Source: Desulfogranum mediterraneum DSM 13871
Lineage (GTDB): Bacteria > Desulfobacterota > Desulfobulbia > Desulfobulbales > Desulfobulbaceae
Assembly (NCBI RefSeq): GCF_000429965.1
Contig: NZ_KE387005.1
Span: 271,020-335,019, forward strand
DNA: 64,000 nt
Direction of reading: 5' to 3'
Part shown: in pieces, positions 61,136-64,000 of the stretch
Position numbering within the stretch: position 1 is the stretch's first letter
Layout: each line of letters begins with the position of its first letter
The notes under the pieces: model-generated
What the model was told of the DNA's origin: nothing
What the model saw: the letters and a program-made list of their open reading frames with translations, nothing else
Database searches by the model: none
Translations under genes and position numbers: made by a program

Positions 61136-61879
61136 CTCTTCCTACGCTCCTTTTGTAGTCTTCTACTTTATAGTCTTCACCTTTTCCAGCGCCCCTGGGC
61201 GAGTCAAATGGTCCAGGATGCGGTGCTCCAGCCCGGGCAGGTCGGTGCGCTGTGCCAGCAGCAACTCCATGCCCGGCTCCCCGCATCTGCTGCCGCCCCT
61301 ATCGGCATTGAACTACCTCCGCTACCTCCTGGTCCTGTCAGGGTGTTTGGACAGCAACATGGGGGGATAGCCATCCCTGCATTGTAACACCACCCCGAAA
61401 GCCATCTCAATGAAAGAGGGTGGCATCAGTATATCTAAGGTTGCGTCGTGCCGGCTGTTTTCCTTTTGCATCTTCCCTGACCCTGCACAATTCAGCCACC
61501 ATCAGCTCTGAGCAGATTCGATTTTCGCAGATGCTGAAACTGTTTGAATTAAACCAAGGAGAGAAGTATCATATAACCTATTGAACTTGCAACATAAGTG
61601 ACACAAAAGGCCACAATGTAGCAGCTCACCTGCCCAGCTCTTCAGGGACAACAGCTGGCACTGCAAGGGCTCCGGGCCAATAACAGATCTTCAGATCTCC
61701 AGGAAACATCCGGTCACAAGAGGGGGAGAGATGTTCCCTCGAAAAACAGGAGACAGCCACACGGTCAGCTGAATTCATGAGCTGTCCCCCAATATGCGTC
61801 CTCCAATATACGTCCCCAAATACGCGTCCCCTAACAGGCGCCCCCTAATACGGAAAAAGAGAAAGAGAGTATCAAGAGC
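61136..61879. other. Intergenic region upstream of map
   Basis: 744 bp between the formyltransferase gene (minus) and map (plus). It holds a 14-bp degenerate tandem repeat (61786-61853) and a short TAGTCTTC direct repeat near 61156. The AT-rich part 61540-61620 could contain promoters. Frames here lack ribosome sites and family signals. Confidence 0.55.
61786..61853. repeat. 14-bp degenerate tandem repeat upstream of map
   Basis: About 4.9 units of CCCCYAATAYGCGT (61786, 61800, 61814, 61828 and a partial unit at 61842) end 26 bp before the map ATG. The units differ by one to four bases, so the array is old rather than freshly expanded. A protein-binding or leader role is possible but unproven. 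Confidence 0.8.
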
Positions 61880-62635
61880 ATGGCTATTATCATTAAATCA
61901 AAACAACAGATAGATGGAATAAAAAAGAGCTCTCAACTTGCTGCCGCCACCTTGGATTTCATCGCCGAACATGTGGAGTCGGGTGTCTCCACCGAACATC
62001 TGGACAACCTGATTCATGAGTATATAACTGAACATGGCGGCATCCCTGCAACCCTGGGCTTTCATGGCTTCCCCAAGTCATCCTGCATTTCACTCAACAA
62101 TGTCATCTGCCACGGCATCCCTTCCAGGGAGACCATCTTACAGGATGGTGACATCCTCAACATCGATGTGACGACCATAGTAGATGGCTATTTCGGAGAC
62201 ACCAGCCGGATGTTCACCATAGGAGCGGTGTCAGCCGAAGCAGAAAACCTGATTCAGGTAACGAAGGAATGCCTGGACTTAGGGATCGAACAGGTACAGC
62301 CTAAAAAACGGTTTGGCAACATAGGCTTTGTCATCGGCAAACACGCTAAAGCCCATGGCTACAGTGTGGTCCATCAGTTCTGTGGCCATGGCGTGGGCGT
62401 ACAATTCCACGAAGAGCCCCAGGTAAACCATGCCTCACCCAAAAAGAGTGGGGCGAGAATGAGACCTGGGATGATCTTCACCATCGAGCCCATGATTAAC
62501 ATCGGAAAGCCGGGCGCATCCATTGACAAAAAAGACGGCTGGACAGCCAGGACTGTGGACAACCAACTTTCTGCTCAGTTTGAGCATACGGTCTTGGTTA
62601 CCGATTCAGGGGTTGAGGTCTTAACGGTTACCTAA
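61880..62635 (+). CDS. map: Methionine aminopeptidase
   Basis: 251 residues. The dinuclear-metal ligands are in order: Asp in ILNIDVTTIVDG and GYFGDTSRMF, His in QFCGHGVGVQFHEEPQV, Glu in IFTIEPMINIG and Glu in AQFEHTVLVTDSG. It removes initiator methionine. The gene is visibly less GC-rich than its neighbours (for example ATAAAAAAGAGC near the start), which may reflect different ancestry. The ribosome site is weak (AGAG). Confidence 0.95.
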   Translation: MAIIIKSKQQIDGIKKSSQLAAATLDFIAEHVESGVSTEHLDNLIHEYITEHGGIPATLGFHGFPKSSCISLNNVICHGIPSRETILQDGDILNIDVTTIVDGYFGDTSRMFTIGAVSAEAENLIQVTKECLDLGIEQVQPKKRFGNIGFVIGKHAKAHGYSVVHQFCGHGVGVQFHEEPQVNHASPKKSGARMRPGMIFTIEPMINIGKPGASIDKKDGWTARTVDNQLSAQFEHTVLVTDSGVEVLTVT

Positions 62636-62941
62636 GACAGGCAGCCAGTGGGCTCGAAGATAGGCCGTATGGGGTCCTCCCGGGTCCTCCCGGGTCCTCC
62701 CCATGGGGCGGTGAGCCGATGAGGACAGACTCGAAGGCACAGCCCCCCCACCAGGGTCGTCCGCCAGTTCCCAAAGGAGAGTGCAGCCTGCTTCCAGGCC
62801 GGGTTTCAGCTGCCACTGCATCCCCCCTACTCTCCCGAACCAGTAGGGGGCAGGTCAGGTTTATGGGATTCAAGGCAATACCCTTTTCATGGGCAGGGGC
62901 CTCACGCGCGGTACCGATAAAACAGATACAGGAGAACCACC
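62636..62941. other. Intergenic region between map and the PEP-CTERM gene
   Basis: 306 bp. It contains a short GGGTCCTCCC direct repeat (about 62670-62700) and a 9-bp hairpin at 62823-62850. I looked for a c-di-GMP riboswitch here because of the downstream PEP-CTERM gene and did not find one. Confidence 0.5.
62823..62850. terminator. Hairpin between map and PEP-CTERM gene
   Basis: A perfect 9-bp stem CCCCCTACT / AGTAGGGGG with a 10-nt loop. There is no T-run. It may be the map 3'-end structure or an element of the next gene's leader. Confidence 0.5.
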
Positions 62942-63583
62942 ATGTTACGTTCCAAGTGTTCCAAGCGTTCTAAGCGTTCTAAGCGTACCTTCTTTCTCAG
63001 CTGCAGCCTATCGCTGCTCGTTGTTCTCCACGTTCACCAGGCAGGGGCAGTCACCTACGAATATACGAGCAACCCGTACTACACCGTCTATGGCGATCTC
63101 GGTACCCATCTCACCGCTTCCGTCACCTTCGATGATTCCCTCTTTTCAGATAAGCCGGTCAACGCCTTCTTTCAGTCGACGCCCGCCTCTCTTACCAGTT
63201 GGTCCATCAGATCCGGGTCATACCGGATCGCCTCCACCGACCCTTCAGTGGAGGGGTTCTCCGCCGACTTCCAATTCTCCGGCAGTCAGATCGTATTTTG
63301 GTCATTAAGCGCCATGAAAGGATCGCTCTCCATGGACACACACTCGAGAAACTATTACCCACGCGAGGTCGTCAACCTGGGGCTGGGCTCATCCCCGGAG
63401 TATAATGTCGGCAACCCTCCGGCCCTGGCAGCGGTCACGAACGCGAGATCGATGTGTGGCTGGACTCGGTTGAAGTCCCCCTCCCCTGTCCCGGAACCAA
63501 CGACCACGCTCCTGTTTGGCATCGGTTTAGCCGGACTCGCCGGCATCCGACGGCGGGAGAGGAACAAACGGGAAGGGTTCTAA
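62942..63583 (+). CDS. PEP-CTERM exported protein
   Basis: 213 residues from ATG 62942 (AGGAG 7 nt upstream). The N-terminus has a Lys/Arg/Ser-rich start (KCSKRSKRSKRTF, encoded by a 9-bp repeat) and a signal helix. The body is beta-rich (TYEYTSNPYYTVYGDLGTHLTASVTFDDSLF). The C-terminus reads PVPEPTTTLLFGIGLAGLAGIRRRERNKR: PEP motif, helix and basic tail, the exosortase sorting signal. Its targeting would need an exosortase elsewhere in the genome. It lies about 85 bp from the likely left end of an ISL3 element. Confidence 0.88.
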   Translation: MLRSKCSKRSKRSKRTFFLSCSLSLLVVLHVHQAGAVTYEYTSNPYYTVYGDLGTHLTASVTFDDSLFSDKPVNAFFQSTPASLTSWSIRSGSYRIASTDPSVEGFSADFQFSGSQIVFWSLSAMKGSLSMDTHSRNYYPREVVNLGLGSSPEYNVGNPPALAAVTNARSMCGWTRLKSPSPVPEPTTTLLFGIGLAGLAGIRRRERNKREGF

Positions 63584-63710
63584 AGCAGGGTCACGGACAA
63601 CAAAAGGTTAAAGAATGTTCCCTGAGAGAGATCACATTTTTCGGACTCAAGGCAATTGAATCTTGGGGCTCTTCCGGAGTATCTGTGGGTAAAATGAGCT
63701 CCGAAAATGC

Positions 63711-63757
63711 TTCCCCAATCACCTCCCCCCTTATTTGTAAGGGGAGGTAATTGGGAA
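63711..63757. terminator. Imperfect palindrome inside the IS leader
   Basis: CCCAAT-C-ACCTCCCC pairs with GGGGAGGT-A-ATTGGG around a 12-nt core. Such hairpins block read-in transcription of transposase from outside promoters. A T-run is not clear. Confidence 0.6.
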
Positions 63758-63850
63758 AACATTTTCTAGAAATGGAAAAAAGTGTGCATTCATTCCGACC
63801 GACGACTAATTTCGCGGTCTCCCGCCAAAGATCCTGAAAAGGAGGAATGA

Positions 63851-64000
63851 ATGCACATAAAGACTTTGCTCAATCATGTGGTAAAATTCAAGGGATTTGT
63901 TTTCCAGACCCCTTGCTTAAACCGGGAAGAAAACTCGTTGCGGATACCAGTAGAGCCTCGCAAGAATAGTAAACCTATTTGCTCTCGCTGTGGCCGGCCT
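63851..64000 (+). CDS. ISL3-family transposase, N-terminal part (runs off the window)
   Basis: The first 50 residues are MHIKTLLNHVVKFKGFVF.. then PICSRCGRP, the N-terminal zinc-ribbon region typical of ISL3 transposases. ATG 63851 follows GGAGGAATGA. An overlapping ATG at 63847 in another frame stops early and is rejected. The DDE domain lies outside the window. Confidence 0.8.
   Translation, partial: MHIKTLLNHVVKFKGFVFQTPCLNREENSLRIPVEPRKNSKPICSRCGRP

Larger units (their letters stand above)
63667..64000 (+). mobile_element. ISL3-family insertion sequence, left end (cut by window edge)
   Basis: GGCTCTTCCGGAGTATCTGTGGG at 63667 resembles the terminal inverted repeats of ISL3 elements. It is followed by a protective imperfect palindrome (63711-63757) and, at 63851, the transposase start. 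The right end, target duplication and exact left boundary cannot be seen. Confidence 0.65.

Noticed and set aside
62845..62935. Possible fourth c-di-GMP riboswitch before the second PEP-CTERM gene (GGCAATACCC..GGGCAGGGGCCTCACGC)
   Set aside because: It lacks ACGCAAAGCC, CCGGCCUA and the GGUAGCGGGG block. The resemblance is limited to a short hairpin.

Overview
The window looks like a chromosomal segment of a GC-rich, anaerobic, Desulfobulbus-like deltaproteobacterium (Desulfobacterota). This is inferred from gene content only: a complex I operon without the NADH-oxidising subunits NuoE/F/G, a 12-haem cytochrome c, an Ahb-type haem radical SAM enzyme, PEP-CTERM exported proteins and GEMM c-di-GMP riboswitches. 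No rRNA, tRNA or CRISPR array was seen.

Layout. 1-275: 3' end of glyA. 340-11944 (minus): 13-gene nuo operon (A,B,C,D,H,I,J,K, a MrpD-like subunit, a small membrane protein, an L/MrpD-like subunit, M, N) behind a near-consensus sigma70 promoter, with a divergent LysR gene. 13.3-24.8 kb: housekeeping genes (aspartate aminotransferase, multihaem cytochrome, nadE, cold-shock protein, mltG, lon, a hexapeptide-repeat protein and two uncharacterised genes). 25.1-29.1 kb (minus): a 1274-residue secreted repeat protein behind a c-di-GMP-I riboswitch and a sigma54-type promoter. 29.7-35.8 kb: UspA, then a haem-related radical SAM protein, hemE, an HD protein, a vWA-OmpA protein and a beta-CASP nuclease. 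35.8-45.3 kb: a LEA-like protein, a tolC-hlyD-RND efflux operon, trmO, yehS, an HTH/Zn-ribbon protein and a methylmalonyl-CoA decarboxylase-like protein.

45.4-51.5 kb (minus) is the most unusual part. Two tandem modules share a diverged repeat of about 450 bp made of response-regulator 3' end, conserved dyad, and c-di-GMP-I riboswitch, each followed by an exported-protein gene. In the upstream module the regulator is intact but the riboswitch is degenerate. In the downstream module the riboswitch is intact but the regulator is a decayed remnant. With the riboswitch at 29 kb, three exported, probably extracellular, proteins are tied to c-di-GMP signalling.

51.7-63.6 kb: LysE exporter, an sdaA/C69 dipeptidase/asnA amino-acid cluster, a ClC channel, an MFS transporter, a formyltransferase, map and a second PEP-CTERM gene. 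The window ends inside what appears to be an ISL3-family insertion sequence.
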